A stretch of DNA of 64,000 bases from Crocodylus rhombifer (taxonomy: Eukaryota > Chordata > Crocodylia > Crocodylidae), in assembly GCA_038503035.1 (NCBI GenBank), contig JAVSML010024588.1, positions 62,001 to 126,000 of the forward strand, in the 5' to 3' direction. How positions within the stretch are numbered: position 1 is the first letter of the stretch; every line of letters starts with the position of its first letter. The notes below the pieces were generated by a model that was not told where the DNA came from, made no database searches, and saw only the letters and a program-made list of their open reading frames with translations. Made by a program: the position numbers and the translations under genes. Positions 36,164 through 47,385 of the stretch are shown here, in pieces.

Positions 36164-38624
36164 CTTCAAAATGTTCCACTGACTGACTATCTGGGGCTAA
36201 AAGTGACTGAATTGTGTATCCATACAAGGCAGATCATGATACTCTTGTTTGACATTTTTTACTAATCTTTTCCAGTAAATGCATTGCTCCCCTTGTCAGC
36301 CCTTGTTTTTATAGACCACAAAATTCACAAAACTGACAGGCGGACTTGGCAATTATTTTATCCATCCTTAAGTAGGTTAAAAATTGCAATGAACAGAAAC
36401 AAAAAAAAGTGAAACAGCTGTTTGGCAAAGGCTTTTCTCTGGCAATCACAATTCAATTATTTTTAAAGCATATTGAGGACCACTGTGTAAACCTTAACAC
36501 ATTTGTATTCTAAACCTTATGGGCTCAGTATTCAGCTTATGCTGGTACAATTTTAGTGGAGCTGAGGGCAGTGAGAGGTGAAGGGAGCCATGTCTGTAAG
36601 CAATGTTTCTGCTCTCCTAATTCTGAGCTGATGTAATTTAGAGAAACCCAAGTGACTATTAAGAACTATTAAGATGTGCAATAATGAGTCTGTGCACCTT
36701 ATGCTCTGTACTGCCCCTCAAGCCTGTTATATTCTCTTTGTAGGTTACGTGGGGAGAAACAGGTGGCCTAGAGTCAACTACAACAACTCTATGCCCTTCA
36801 GTGATTCTCACCGGGCAAACGAAAAGTCTGGTTGCCTATTAGAGTCCAGGATTAAAAGTTAAAAGTTCACTTGAGCTTTCTGACCTATTGCAATAGATTT
36901 ATTAAGGGAAGCCATTTTAGCTAACAGCACATAAGTGTATGACTTGTCTGTCATTATATCCAGCTATATATGACCCTGCAGCCTAACTGACAAGGTGACC
37001 ACTTACAGCTTTCAACAGAAGTCTACAACAAAGTTTGAACTCAAGCCTCCAAAGCTATAGCAGGATGTCATAATTTTTGCCATCCCAGCACACCTAAGAT
37101 TGAAAAGTGAGTTCTATTTTAATACTAGAAATGAAGCCTGTGAAGGGTTAACTCTAAAATGTAACTATGCTATAAAGCCTAAATTAACAAAAAAACTTCA
37201 ATAAATATACAGGAGACATTGTTAGACAAGATATGTGTACTGTGACAAACTTAAAATTACCTTGGAGTGCTTTAGTACTTGCTTCATGTTGCTAGATTTC
37301 CATCCATTAGCAGAATGAGATAGGAAGGAAGTCTTATGTTCATCTAAAACACCTATTTCCTAATGTGGACAGCAGTGATTTAGTTCCATTAAAAGTAATG
37401 GAGTGAGACTGCCTGTGAAGACTGCACAGAACATTGGGCACTAGCAAATATTACCAAGGTGGGTAATAGTAAACTTGCAGACTATTTTGGCTCACAGTTG
37501 AACAGAAGTTTGCATTAGATTAAAGATTTAAACTTTAAACATATTCACAGAAAACAGCATGAGAATCTGCTAATGTTTATTTGCAATCACTACACTTCCT
37601 AACAGAGCCCAACTTACATGTATGCAATGTTTCCTCTGTGTTTTATAGAGTGCATTTTAGATGCCATTCTAGCAGTGTAGACAACAGGCTCTCTGACGCA
37701 CCACTGACAAACTATAGATTTAAGTTAGAACCACTTACATAAACCACTACTGTAAAGCAGTTGTTCTTTAAAGTTAATTTTAAAAGAAGGTCAAAGAGAG
37801 AGAGAGCGAGCGAGCACTTGCAAGACTGACTACTTGTGCTAAGACCTTGAATTTTAGGTTTCATTTGGTGTACTTTTTTTTTTTTTTTTTTTATAGAAAA
37901 AGGTCAAATTTAAGTTACCAAATTGAAATAAAACAGGAGTAGGAACATGAATCAGAGGAACAAAAAACTACAAAAACAGCATTAGGAAAGTGTGTCAATT
38001 TAAATTTTTATTCTGAGCACTTTAAAAACCCCCAAACCTTTCTGTCTCTAAGTGCCCATGGAAGATGAAAGACTTTTACTGTGTATTGGCTTTAGCCAGC
38101 CACACTGTGCAAGGTTGCTCACAATGTTTTCATACGGTCATTGTCCTTCCTGTGGCACTCTATCCATCCCGTCAAAGGCCTCTACTAAACTGACACTTCC
38201 AGTTTTGAAATTCTGCAGCATTTTACACAGGCAAGACAGGCTGGCAGAAGAGCTAACAGTATACAACTAATTACAGTGAAATTGCTGATTCAGTGTTACC
38301 TACTAGTTCAATGTCCACTCAGAAGAAGGCCTATAATCATGATAGTGCTGGAAATAAAAGACCTCCTGAACTCACTGGGAACTACAGCTAGGAGAGATCC
38401 AGAGGCTACATGAAGCAAAAAAAAAAAAAAATGGCAGGGTCCAGAGAACTTCCTAAGAGCTTTCCTCCTAGCTGGGGAGGAAAAAAAAATCAGCCAGCGA
38501 TCAGCTTGATAAATTAGCACTAAAACACAACCAGCTGAGCAAAGGGGTACTCTTGCTGTGAGGAAATCACTGGAGGTACAGTGGGATGTAGGGAAAAGGA
38601 CTCTCTACTATTTGTCTGAATCCT
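36164..38624. other. AT-rich DNA, no feature
   Basis: Includes a T run near 37870-37892 and a short (GA)n/(GC-GA) stretch at 37798-37815. No coding or bounded repeat recognised. Confidence 0.45.
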
Positions 38625-39006
38625 TTCTATAGTTTGGGGTCCAAAACTGGACACAGTACTTCAGATGGGGCCTCACCAGTGCCAGGAAGAGGGGAATAAT
38701 CACTTCCTTCAGTCTTCTGAGAAATCTCCCTCAACACTCCTAATGAAGCCCAGTATGCTGTTAGACTTCTTGGTAACAAGGGCACATTGCTGGCTTATTT
38801 CCCACTGTCACCCCCAGGTCCTTTTCTGCAGAGCTGGTGCTTAGTCTGGCAGTCTCCAGTCTGTACCAGTGCANNNNNNNNNNTGCACTGGTCTTCTTGA
38901 ACCTCATGAGATTTCTTTTGATCCAATCCTCCAATTTGTGAAGGTCTTTCTGAATCCCAGCCCTACCCTCCAGTAAATATTCAACCTCTTGGATTAGTAT
39001 TGTCAA
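38625..39006 (-). mobile_element. Older CR1 LINE fragment, antisense (copy E), with gap
   Basis: The plus strand reads as the reverse complement of CR1 ORF2: the words GGGGTCCAAAACTGGACACAG, GGTCCTTTTCTGCAGAGC and TTGAACCTCATGAGATTTC lie in the expected order. It belongs to a more diverged CR1 group than copies A-D. The minus-strand frame is interrupted by the N run at 38874-38883. Confidence 0.8.
38874..38883. other. Assembly gap, 10 N
   Basis: Ten Ns inside the CR1 coding region. The sequence on both sides continues CR1, so the gap lies within one element. Confidence 0.99.
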
Positions 39007-39049
39007 AAAGCAGCAATCTTCTGGTCAATATTTACATGGGAGAAGGCAT

Positions 39050-40543
39050 CAACCATCTCCCAAGGGTTTATCCTAGGTCCAATACTGTTTAATATATTGT
39101 GACTATTTCCCACTTTGCAGTATGTCAAACTGTTTTTGAGATCTAGTATCACCTGAGGGAAGAACAGGGGTGTGGAGTGCTAGAGCACATGGGAGTGCAG
39201 GCGGAGAAGAGAGCATGGGAGGGAGGGTGAAACAGTTCTGTTGTCATTTGACAGTCCTTTTTTAAACCTCTGTGCCAGGCTTTCCTCTGAAAACAGGGCA
39301 AAAGTATTTTGACCAAATCAATGGGGCACCAGGTTAAGTGTTTAAAAATGGACTGTTCTAGTGACAACAGAATGCAAGGCTAAATTTCCAAATAGAACCA
39401 AGTGGGATGGAGATGCAGATGTTTTGAAGAATAGGATAAGGATTCAAAATGACATTGATAAACTGGAAAATGGTCCAAAACTAATCAAATGAAATTCAGT
39501 GAGGACAAATGCAAAGTTCTTCACTTAGGATGGAACAATTGGATGCACAACTATAATTTGGTGAATGAATGCTAAACTACAAGTTAAATACTAAACAATA
39601 GTACATATTACTACAAGAGAGAATTCAATAGCACACTCTGTTGTATTACCAGAAGTGCCTCCTGCAAGTCAAGGGAAGTGATTCTTCTGCTCTAATCAGC
39701 AAAGGTCTAATCCCCAAACTGGAGAAGAGGAGGTTGAGGGGGGATATGATAACAGTCTTTAAATACAGCAAAGATGATTATAAGGAAGATGGTGATGTAG
39801 TGTTGTCTGTGGACACAGAGAACAGGATAGGAAGTAACTATCTTAACAGTGCAACAGAGAACTTACTTTAGGTATTAGGGGGTGCATCTACATGTGCAAT
39901 TAATACAAAGCAATAAGCTCTGGTACATAGCACACCAGTGTATTGCTCCTGGGCACGTTTACATGTGCACTGGGGGCTGCAGCACATTGAGTCGGGTCAG
40001 AGGAGCCCCAGGTAGCAGAGCTTTCCTGGGGTCAACCTGCCAGCCTAGGGCTGCTCTGACTTGGCTCAATGTACTGCATAGGGGCTTGCTGGGGCACAAA
40101 GACTGCTTCAGTGTGGGGCTAGCTGACAGGCAGTCCCCACACTGAAGCACCCCCATGCCCCAGCCAGCCCCATCACCACCTACATGCAAGTTGCTGCACA
40201 GTAAATAACACAGTAATGAAGGGTAGTATTTGTATTTACAAGCACTAACCTATGGCAGTGCTTATTAGTTTACTGTAACGTAATAAGGCCACATGTGTAG
40301 ACACAGAAATTTTACTGTGGGAGCTAATTAAGCAGCTCTGCAGTAAATGTGCACATGCCCCCAGGAAGATCTTTTTAACTACGAAGATAATTAAAGAGAA
40401 CATATTGCCTTGAGAATTTGTAGAATCTCCATTACTGGATGTTTTCAAGAGTAGGTCAGACACATCCTTGGATGAGATGGTTTTTGACAGGGAAGACACT
40501 CTGCCTGAGCAGGAGGTTGGATTAAATGATGTCTTGAGGTTTA
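39050..40543 (+). mobile_element. Older CR1 LINE, sense, interrupted (copy F)
   Basis: Decayed CR1 pieces appear in order: the LGPxLFNI region at 39060-39096, the WDGDADV...NDIDKLEN region at 39377-39580, LEKRRLRGDM...YKEDGD at 39720-39870, and the C-terminal VESPLLDVFKSR plus 3' end at 40367-40543. The 39097-39376 stretch is unrecognisable. A separate element (39879-40362) is inserted between the last two pieces; without it the CR1 text joins smoothly. Confidence 0.8.
39879..40362 (+). mobile_element. 484-bp hairpin-rich element inserted in CR1
   Basis: The left end GGGGTGCATCTACATGTGC and right end GTGCACATGCCCC are imperfect inverted termini. It splits CR1 copy F at ATTAG|...|AGGAAG, so at most two bases (AG) are duplicated, unlike the 8 bp of hAT. 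Inside are two tandem hairpins: arms 39979-40009 with 40048-40077, and 40084-40118 with 40135-40168. Near both ends are AT-rich AGTAAA/TTACTGTG words. There is no transposase frame. The superfamily is unknown. Confidence 0.7.
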
Positions 40544-40549
40544 CTTTTA

Positions 40550-40720
40550 GGGGGACCTTGGATAAGTCAGTCTCTCTCTGTGCTTCACTTTCCTACCTGT
40601 AAAACAGAAATGATAGCATTTCCTTAAGTGGGTCTTTTGAGAATAACTACACTGAAGATTGGAGGTGCTCAAACACTGTGGTAGTAGAGGATTTATAGGC
40701 ACTTAAGATACATGAAGGTG
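40550..40720 (+). repeat. MIR-like (CORE-SINE) tail
   Basis: The words GGACCTTGGATAAGTCAGTCTCTCTCTGTGC and CCTGTAAAACAGAAATGATAG follow the order of the MIR 3' half (cytosine-rich 'tgaccttgggcaagt...cctcatctgtaaaatg'). It is highly diverged, consistent with an ancient tRNA-derived SINE. Confidence 0.7.
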
Positions 40721-41268
40721 AGTAATGTATCGCAATGCCCGAAAGTGGAGTTGCTTACTTTATTTTACTTTTGACTTCATGCATTAAGCTTGCTAATACA
40801 TCAGTCTATTTTGCCTTGGCCCTTTAATGCACCCCTTTTAAATGGCTAAATAAATTAACATTGGAAATAATGCACAAAGGCCCACATTCAAAAAGAAATT
40901 TATGTGTGCTCATTGCTTTTTAGTCAGAATTTATATGCCTTTTCTCTGCTGTGCAATTCAGCAAAGTCTCACCTAAATGTTAATGTGAATTCAAAGTCTT
41001 GGGTATTTCAGCACAGAATTATGCATTTCAGAGCTTAGTTGACAATGGATCTAGGTATTGAAAAAAGGTACTTATATGCGTGGTTAGTAAGCCTGCCATT
41101 TTGAATAAAATGCATGTGATAGCACCTTAATCCTGCATAAACCTGTTTGGGAATCTGTTGGTCCCTATATCCTTTGACAGACTCAACCCGTTAGGTATCT
41201 TTTTGGTACATTTGACAGAGAAGGTGGAGGACTCTAACAATTTTGTTCTAGAGCCTTCTAACCCTAAC
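40721..41268. other. AT-rich DNA, no feature
   Basis: Nothing recognised. Confidence 0.45.
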
Positions 41269-42360
41269 AGGGTGCATCTACACATGCATTTGACCTGAGA
41301 TCAGTTTACTTGCGAATAAACTACTCATGAGTAAATGCTCCTAGGCAGGCATCTACATATGCAGGGAACTGGGAACAGTTTGCAGCTCTAGGTTCCTCCT
41401 GGGAGTGAGCATAGGGGCTGATGGGGAGCACTGGGCTAGGAGACAACTGTCTCCTGGCTGGGGCTGGGACATTGCACCTTGTTCCTGGGGGAGGTGCCTG
41501 CTGCCAGGGTGGGGACAATGTCCCCCTGCCCTGGAAACAGGGAGTCCCTGGCCCCAGCTTCCTAACTGGGGGCAAGGAATTTGGAAGGAGCTGCAGAGGA
41601 GGGATAGGTCTCCACCTCCTACCCTGATCTGCCAGTGAGGCACCTAGATAGTTCACTGCTAACTGCCCCACTGGCGGATCAGGGCAGAGGGCTGAGTCCT
41701 GCCCCTGACCAGGACAGTTTCCAGCACCTGCTCCACAATCAGAGGACAGATTCTAGGGAGCCTGTTCCTCGCTTAGCTATGTGAGCATGGAGCTGGAAAG
41801 CCTATTCCCTACTCAGGTTCATGAGTGTGGAGCTGGGCAGGGAACAGGCTGAGTAACTTGTTCCCTGCTCAGGTCTGTGATCATAGAGCTGGGTGGAGAA
41901 CAGGCTGGGGAGCTCTGCAGGCTGGGAGATCAGGATCTCCCAGTGCTAGCCCTGTGACTGTGGAGCTGGTACTGGGAGAAAAGGTTCTCCCACCCTCTAC
42001 TCTCAATCTTGGAGCAGTGGGCCTGGAGCTCCCTGCTGCTGAGGCAGGGGGACAGTCCTTATTCAGGCTCTGCTGGAGGAGCCTGCCCAGGCAGCAGGCA
42101 GCTCCCAGGGACAAAGAGCAATCTCCTGCCCTCTGGTAGCCAGCTGACTGGGAGCAGATTTGCTTCCAATCAGGTGTCTACATGAGCATTTCTGTACCAT
42201 TAGTAATCACAAATACATTTACTACTTGCATTTGCAGGTAGCAAATTTACTAATGATTAGTGAGATTTACTGCACAGTAAGCATGTGCATGTGCAGATGC
42301 ACATGCTTACTGTGCAATAAACTACACTACTTCACAGTAAAGTGTCTTGTGTAGGGGACT
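41269..42360 (+). mobile_element. GC-cored element of the 'GTGCATCTACACATGC' group, about 1.1 kb
   Basis: The left end at 41271 (GGGTGCATCTACACATGC) and the right end near 42350 (CTTGTGTAGGGGAC) are weakly inverted. The outer parts are AT-rich with AGTAAA/TTTACTGTG words. The core (41430-42150) is GC-rich and built from repeated GGGAACAGGCTG...TTCCCTGCTCAGG modules that alternate in orientation. Long frames in the core are composition artefacts. No transposase. The boundaries are approximate. Confidence 0.55.
42272..42315. repeat. Perfect 19-bp-armed hairpin
   Basis: Arms 42272-42290 and 42297-42315 are exact reverse complements with a 6-base loop. Imperfect pairing extends several bases further out. 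It lies in the right part of the element at 41269-42360. Confidence 0.95.
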
Positions 42361-42620
42361 TATGCACCTACAGTTTGAACCCACATCTCTCACTTAGGGA
42401 GTCTTAGCCACTCAAAATATGGAATAGGCAGGGACCAAGGTGCTAGTTTCCCAAAATGTATAAAAGTCACAGATCTAGAAAGAGAGAAAGGGATAGAGAG
42501 CTTGCCTTTGCAAGTAACATGTCAGGAGCACTCCAGGCATGTGGGTGCTCTTTTTAAAGAGACAGATCCCTGGTTTCTGCCCCCAGCCTTTTAAGGATAA
42601 AACATTTCAACCACATTAAG
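42361..42620. other. Intergenic sequence, no feature
   Basis: Short GA-rich stretch around 42475-42500. No feature called. Confidence 0.35.
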
Positions 42621-42639
42621 AAGTAGGAAGAGAACCCCA

Positions 42640-42890
42640 AGGGGAGAGCTGTGCTCACTAGGCCACAAGGCTATGTTATTTTTATGTTTTTGTTCTCCAT
42701 TTGGTCCTATTCATAATTGCTGAGAAGCCCAGCTTCAAAAGGAGGAATGCAGCATGACTATGACCTGGTGATTAGAGCATGTTTCTGGGAAGTGGGAGAA
42801 GCATGGATAATGTAATATATAACTTACAACCCAGCTTTCTTACCACCTGGGCAAGTGTCCTAATCACTTGGTCACTGGGCTAAAGTAAGT
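42640..42890. repeat. tRNA-SINE-like cassettes in both orientations (candidate)
   Basis: Three segments resemble the GG(C/T)CTAGTGATTAGxGCA head of tRNA-derived SINEs: GACCTGGTGATTAGAGCATG in sense at about 42762, and its look-alikes in antisense at 42850-42890 (CCTAATCACTTGGTCACTGGGC) and 42655-42675 (CACTAGGCCACAAGGC). The opposed copies give a palindrome-like block. The similarity is read by eye and could be weaker than it appears. Confidence 0.35.
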
Positions 42891-44892
42891 GGGTTGTCCT
42901 TTGTTTGTGACTTGATAAGGCCATGAGATTAGTTTAGGTTTAGGCTGCAGTTTTTCCATTTGTATCCTAGCTTAGCAGAAACCCTAATGTGGGGCTGAAG
43001 AGAATGACATAAAAGCCTCCTCACTCCAAGATGGGGGTAGAGTTCTAGACACATGCTCCTATTCCATTTTTCCTGTTGGCTAGCCTATGTATCCCTCTGC
43101 ATTGTGTGCTGTCTGCTACATTATATGCTGACTACAGAATGCATGCATTTGTCTACATTGGAGATGTAGAGGCCCAGGATGTTAAACTCTTTATTTCAAA
43201 TTCTACCACTTAGTCCACCTAAATTTTGGGCATAACAATATACAGCATCATGGAAATGAAGAGCCTTAATAAATCAGGCCCAGATTGTATAGTCTATACT
43301 TTTTATTTGCAGGTTAACTCTCATGCTAGTTCTTTTATAAAGGAAAGGAAATATTTCCTAAAGATACTGGTAAAAAATGCAAAGTATTATCAATGAGACT
43401 TAAAAAACGATCATGTTTCTCCTTGTGTTATATTCTATGTATTTGTTTTCCCATGAGCAGACAGCAAGAAAAAGATGGATTTAAAACTTGATATGGAGTC
43501 ATAAAGAATGGATAGGTTTTCACACAGCCTGCCCAGGTCTGAATGTCACCCCTACATTGCAAACATTTTATAGTAAAGATCTGTGAACTTGTTCTGTAGT
43601 TCACTACTTTTACTACACCAAGCATTCTTATGTCATTGTATAAATAAAAATCAATTAACAGAATAGAAATGAGAAGGGCCATCTCCAAACAAGTAATTTT
43701 TTAACCTAGCTCCTCAAGCAGTCTAAACATTAAAAAAAGAAAGTATTACTGGCTTCTAGTGATACTGATAAAGGAACTGGCCCCTTACTTTGAGAGATCC
43801 TATGGTCTGATATAACATCTGAATATCCCCACTATTAAAAATGGCATCTACTTCCCTTCCTAAAGGCTTCAAGGGTAATAGCATGCCAGTCCATAAACTA
43901 GCATAAAAAATTATATGTATATCAGTGGTTAAAACATCCCTCAAACACCTACAACTGCCTGTAGAGACATTTAAAAAAAGAAAAAAAGAGATGAGATATA
44001 TTTTTCTATATATGACAAGAAGCTTTGAACATGAAAGAGTTTCTTTCCTTCAGAAAAACCTTGTGTAAACAGGTAAGAGGCTTCATATCATGAGATAAGG
44101 AAAATGTGGGGTAAAAATCTAGCACAGGATGGAGCTATAATCTTTTTACAAATGGTGAAATATTTTTACATCAAATATGATAAATTAAAAAAAAAAGTTG
44201 CACATAAATTATAGCATTTGTCAATGGGAGACCAGAAGGTGGATGTGGGGGAGGGAAGGAGTAGAAATAGCAGATTTCAGAAACTCCTCTACTTGCCAAA
44301 AATAAAGACAAAGGAAAACATACATATCAAGAAACTATTCATAGACCTGACTCCTAAACCTTGCACTCCAAAGACTCCTCTCCCAAGAGAACCATTAAAC
44401 TGGGTTTTGTATACCAGTATGTCAAATAAGTGTTTCTATTAAAAAGCAGTCAAAACAGGAACACGAAACTGAATGGAAAACCATTTATCATTGTCCCACT
44501 GAAAGGCAGATAATCGGTTGCTATTTAGGAGACGTCAGGAAGCAAATAAAATAAACAAAATACCTGTTTTCCCTCCTCACTCAGCTCAGATTTGGCTCTT
44601 AATTCACTAAAGTCTCTCTCATTTTTTAAGTCCTTACTACCTTGTGGTAAAAAGGAAAGAAAATTAGAAGTAGGTCTTGCTCCAAGACTAAAATGAATGT
44701 ATAAGAGGATTTAAAGGAATGAAAGTATTAACTCATAAGAATATTCAAAAGCTTCATCTTCAGAGCATTTACAAACAAGGATAACCTCATATGAACAATC
44801 CCATTTTAGCCTCTATGGGTATGATCATGTACCACTATTTCTGGTGGGCAAATACAGTTATTTTTGTATCCCACAAGGTCCAAATATGATAG
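42891..44892. other. AT-rich DNA, no feature
   Basis: No coding trace or bounded repeat recognised. Frames are short. Confidence 0.45.
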
Positions 44893-45028
44893 TCATTGAC
44901 TAAGGCCTCTGATTCCATCAGTCATGAAGCCTTGTGGAAAGTATTAGCCACAATCAGATGACTGTAACCATTTTTTGTAGAGGCATGGAGACAGATCTAT
45001 TTGCCACCTGAACTACGGTCAAGCAAGG

Positions 45029-45412
45029 ATGTGTCATCCTCTATTCTCCATTTTTTTGACAGTCATCTTGGTTCTCATTAATTACTACCTTCCTTCCAGA
45101 ATTGACATTGACCAAACAGGTGGAGGGCTTTTCAATTTGGGACATTTCACTCAAAGACCAAAAGATTCAAAACAACCATCCTTGATCTTTAATAAGTTGG
45201 TGACTTATGTCATCCTTGTTCACACTGAGCAAAACCTCCAGACTGCACTGGATCTGTTCAGAGAAGCCTACCAAATTTTGGGCCTCTCTCTTAACTTCAA
45301 GAAGACTAAAGTGCTATATCAGCCTGCTCTGTGCCATGAATATGATACCCCTTCCCAAATTACCATTGAGAGAGAGACCGTGGAGGTAGTTGAGCACTTC
45401 CTACTTGGATAG
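45029..45412 (+). pseudogene. LINE reverse-transcriptase fragment (non-CR1)
   Basis: A 127-codon frame that starts at CHPLFSIFL (family: gC-x-apTLFSIFL) and covers the YRTDG-like and LFNLxxF region, the position of the catalytic FADD, and the LSLNFKKTKVLYQPA word that follows it. Where relatives have LFADDxALVAHTE, this copy reads VTYVILVHTE, so both catalytic aspartates are gone. Downstream, 45412-46030 continues the family in broken frames (LLYGCKMWVT, LHWAGH, RSHGG words). Confidence 0.78.
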
Positions 45413-46104
45413 TTACCTCTCTCAGAGAGTGAACAATGATGCAGATATCCAACACAGAATCCAGTGATCAGGTATCTCCATTGGGAAATTGTTTTGGTAT
45501 GTCTTAATTGATTGTGATCTTTGGAAAGAAACCAAGATCCATGTCTACACTGAAGTCATTATTCTCACTCTTCTGTATGGATGCAAAATGTGGGTGACCT
45601 GCTGTCAGAAACCCAAGAGCCTGAATAAATATCAGTTTCTCCAGAAAATCATCCATGTCAAATGAGAAAAAATACAGCGCAAATGCCAGCATCCTTGCTG
45701 AAACCAATGTTACCAGCAATAAATTGGTGATCCTCAAGCACCAACTTCACTGGGCTGGACATTTTGTGTAGATTCCTGACTCTTGACTCCCAAAACAAGT
45801 TCTCTACTCCCAGCTTAGCTATGGACTGAGATCTCATGGTGGCTAGAGGAAGCTCTACAAGGACAAATTGAAGGCATCTCAAGAAAATGGATGCCAATAT
45901 CCAGAGCTGGGGGTGAGCTGGCTGCTAACTGGCTCCATTGGTACTGCAACCTCAACCAATTCACCAGTTCATTGTGAGGTAAAGTGTCTTGCCCTCAAGG
46001 CAGAAATGAGAGAGTGGAGAAAGTTAAAAGAAAGTAATGTCAGCCTACTCCCCCTGTGGAAAGACATGCAACTACTACAGATGGATCTTTGTCTTGAGGA
46101 TTGC

Positions 46105-47330
46105 TTGAGGAGGGATTTAAGCTAAGTTCACCAGGGGAAGGAGACTTAAGCCCTGAGGTAAATGGGGAAGTAGGTGACCTGAACAAAGCACAAGCAGGAG
46201 GTGGCAACAGAGGAGGCCTCCTCTTTCTTCCTGAGAAATTAGGGCAATCAGCTAGTTACCTCAGATGTCTACACCTGAATGGATGGAGCTTGGGAAACAA
46301 GGAGGAAGAATTGGAAGTCCTTGCAAATCACAGAATTATGACATGACTTGAGTAACAGAGACATGGACAGCTTGTATGACTGGAGTACTGACATGGGTGC
46401 GTATAAGTTGTTCAGCAAGGAAAGGCAGGGGAAAAGAGGAGGAGTTACTCTATATTGAAAAATAACTGTATGACTGCTCAAAGGTACAATATGAAACTGG
46501 AGACAGGTCTGTTGGAAGTCTGGGTTAGGGTCAGAGGAGAGAGCAACAAGGATGATCTCGTAATGGGTGTCTGCTATAGACTACCAGACCAGGAGTCCTG
46601 CATTTAGGGTAGAACAATCCCTTACACTGGTAAGGACTGAAGATTGACCAGCAAAGCAGCAGCTCTTTAAGAAATGACCTGGGAATTACAGTGGACAATA
46701 AGTTGAATGTAAGCCAACAATGTGCCCTTTTTGAGAAGAAGTCTAACAGTATACAGGGCTGCATTAGGTGAACTATTACCAGCAGATTGAAGGAAGTGAG
46801 TATTCCCCTCTATTTGGCACTGGTGAGACTACATTTGGAGTACTGTGTTCAGTTTTGGGCCCCTCACTGCAGAAAAGATGTAGTGGACAAATTGGAGAGA
46901 GTCCAGTGGAGGGCAATGAAAATGGTCACGGGACTGAGGCACATGACTTATGAGAAGAGGCTGAGGGAACTGGGTTTATTTAGTCTGGAGAAGAGAAGTT
47001 GGGGGTGGGGGGGCTGGTTAATAGCAGCCTTTAACTACCTGAACAGTGGTTACAAAGAGGATTGCGCTCAGTGGTGGTTGATGACAGCATAAGGAGCAAT
47101 AGTTTCAAGTTTCAGTAAGGGAAGTTGAGGTTATATATTAGGAAAAACTCTCTCACTAGGAGGGTAGTAAAGCACTGGAACAGGTTGTGGAATCTCCATC
47201 CTTATCAGTTTTTAAGACCTGGGTAGATGAAATCTTGGCTGGGATGATCTAGTTGGGGATGGCCCTGCTTTGAGTAGAGGGTTGGACTAGATGACTCCCT
47301 GAAGTCTCTTGCAACCTTAATGTTCTATGA
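46105..47330 (+). mobile_element. CR1 LINE, internally deleted, nested in another LINE (copy G)
   Basis: It opens with the CR1 endonuclease start (LGNKEEELEVLA word near 46285) and the ETWxD-type region, then jumps at about 46610 to the end of reverse transcriptase (WGITVDNKLN-like, 46680-46720) and runs to a CR1 3' end with a terminal TTCTATGA at 47323-47330. The reverse-transcriptase core is deleted. It interrupts the zinc finger of the LINE at 44893-47385. Confidence 0.85.
46787..47092 (+). pseudogene. CR1 ORF2 C-terminal remnant
   Basis: A 101-codon frame with [32 protein letters not shown] and [16 protein letters not shown], the CR1 C-terminal order. A G-rich slip at 46998-47010 (GGGGGTGGGGGGG) shifts it from the family text. 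No catalytic motif is included. Confidence 0.85.
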
Positions 47331-47385
47331 CTGGGCTCCGAAGACACCTCAAGACACATCAATGAGCCATAGCAGAGGTCATCTT

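Larger units (their letters stand above)
44893..47385 (+). mobile_element. Non-CR1 LINE remnant with C-terminal zinc finger, split by a CR1
   Basis: The reverse-transcriptase text starts with LTKASDSISHEALWKVL near 44896 and runs to the C-terminal (C-x2-C...H-x3-H type) zinc finger. The order of words is that of a non-LTR retrotransposon clade clearly different from CR1; I do not assign the clade. A CR1 is inserted at about 46105, and the LINE text resumes at 47331 with the last finger residues and a stop. Stops and frameshifts are frequent, so the copy is old. Confidence 0.72.

Noticed and set aside
38866..38891. Palindrome CCAGTGCA...TGCACTGG around the N run as a functional site
   Set aside because: Both halves are expected CR1 text in the antisense element; the symmetry is most likely coincidental.
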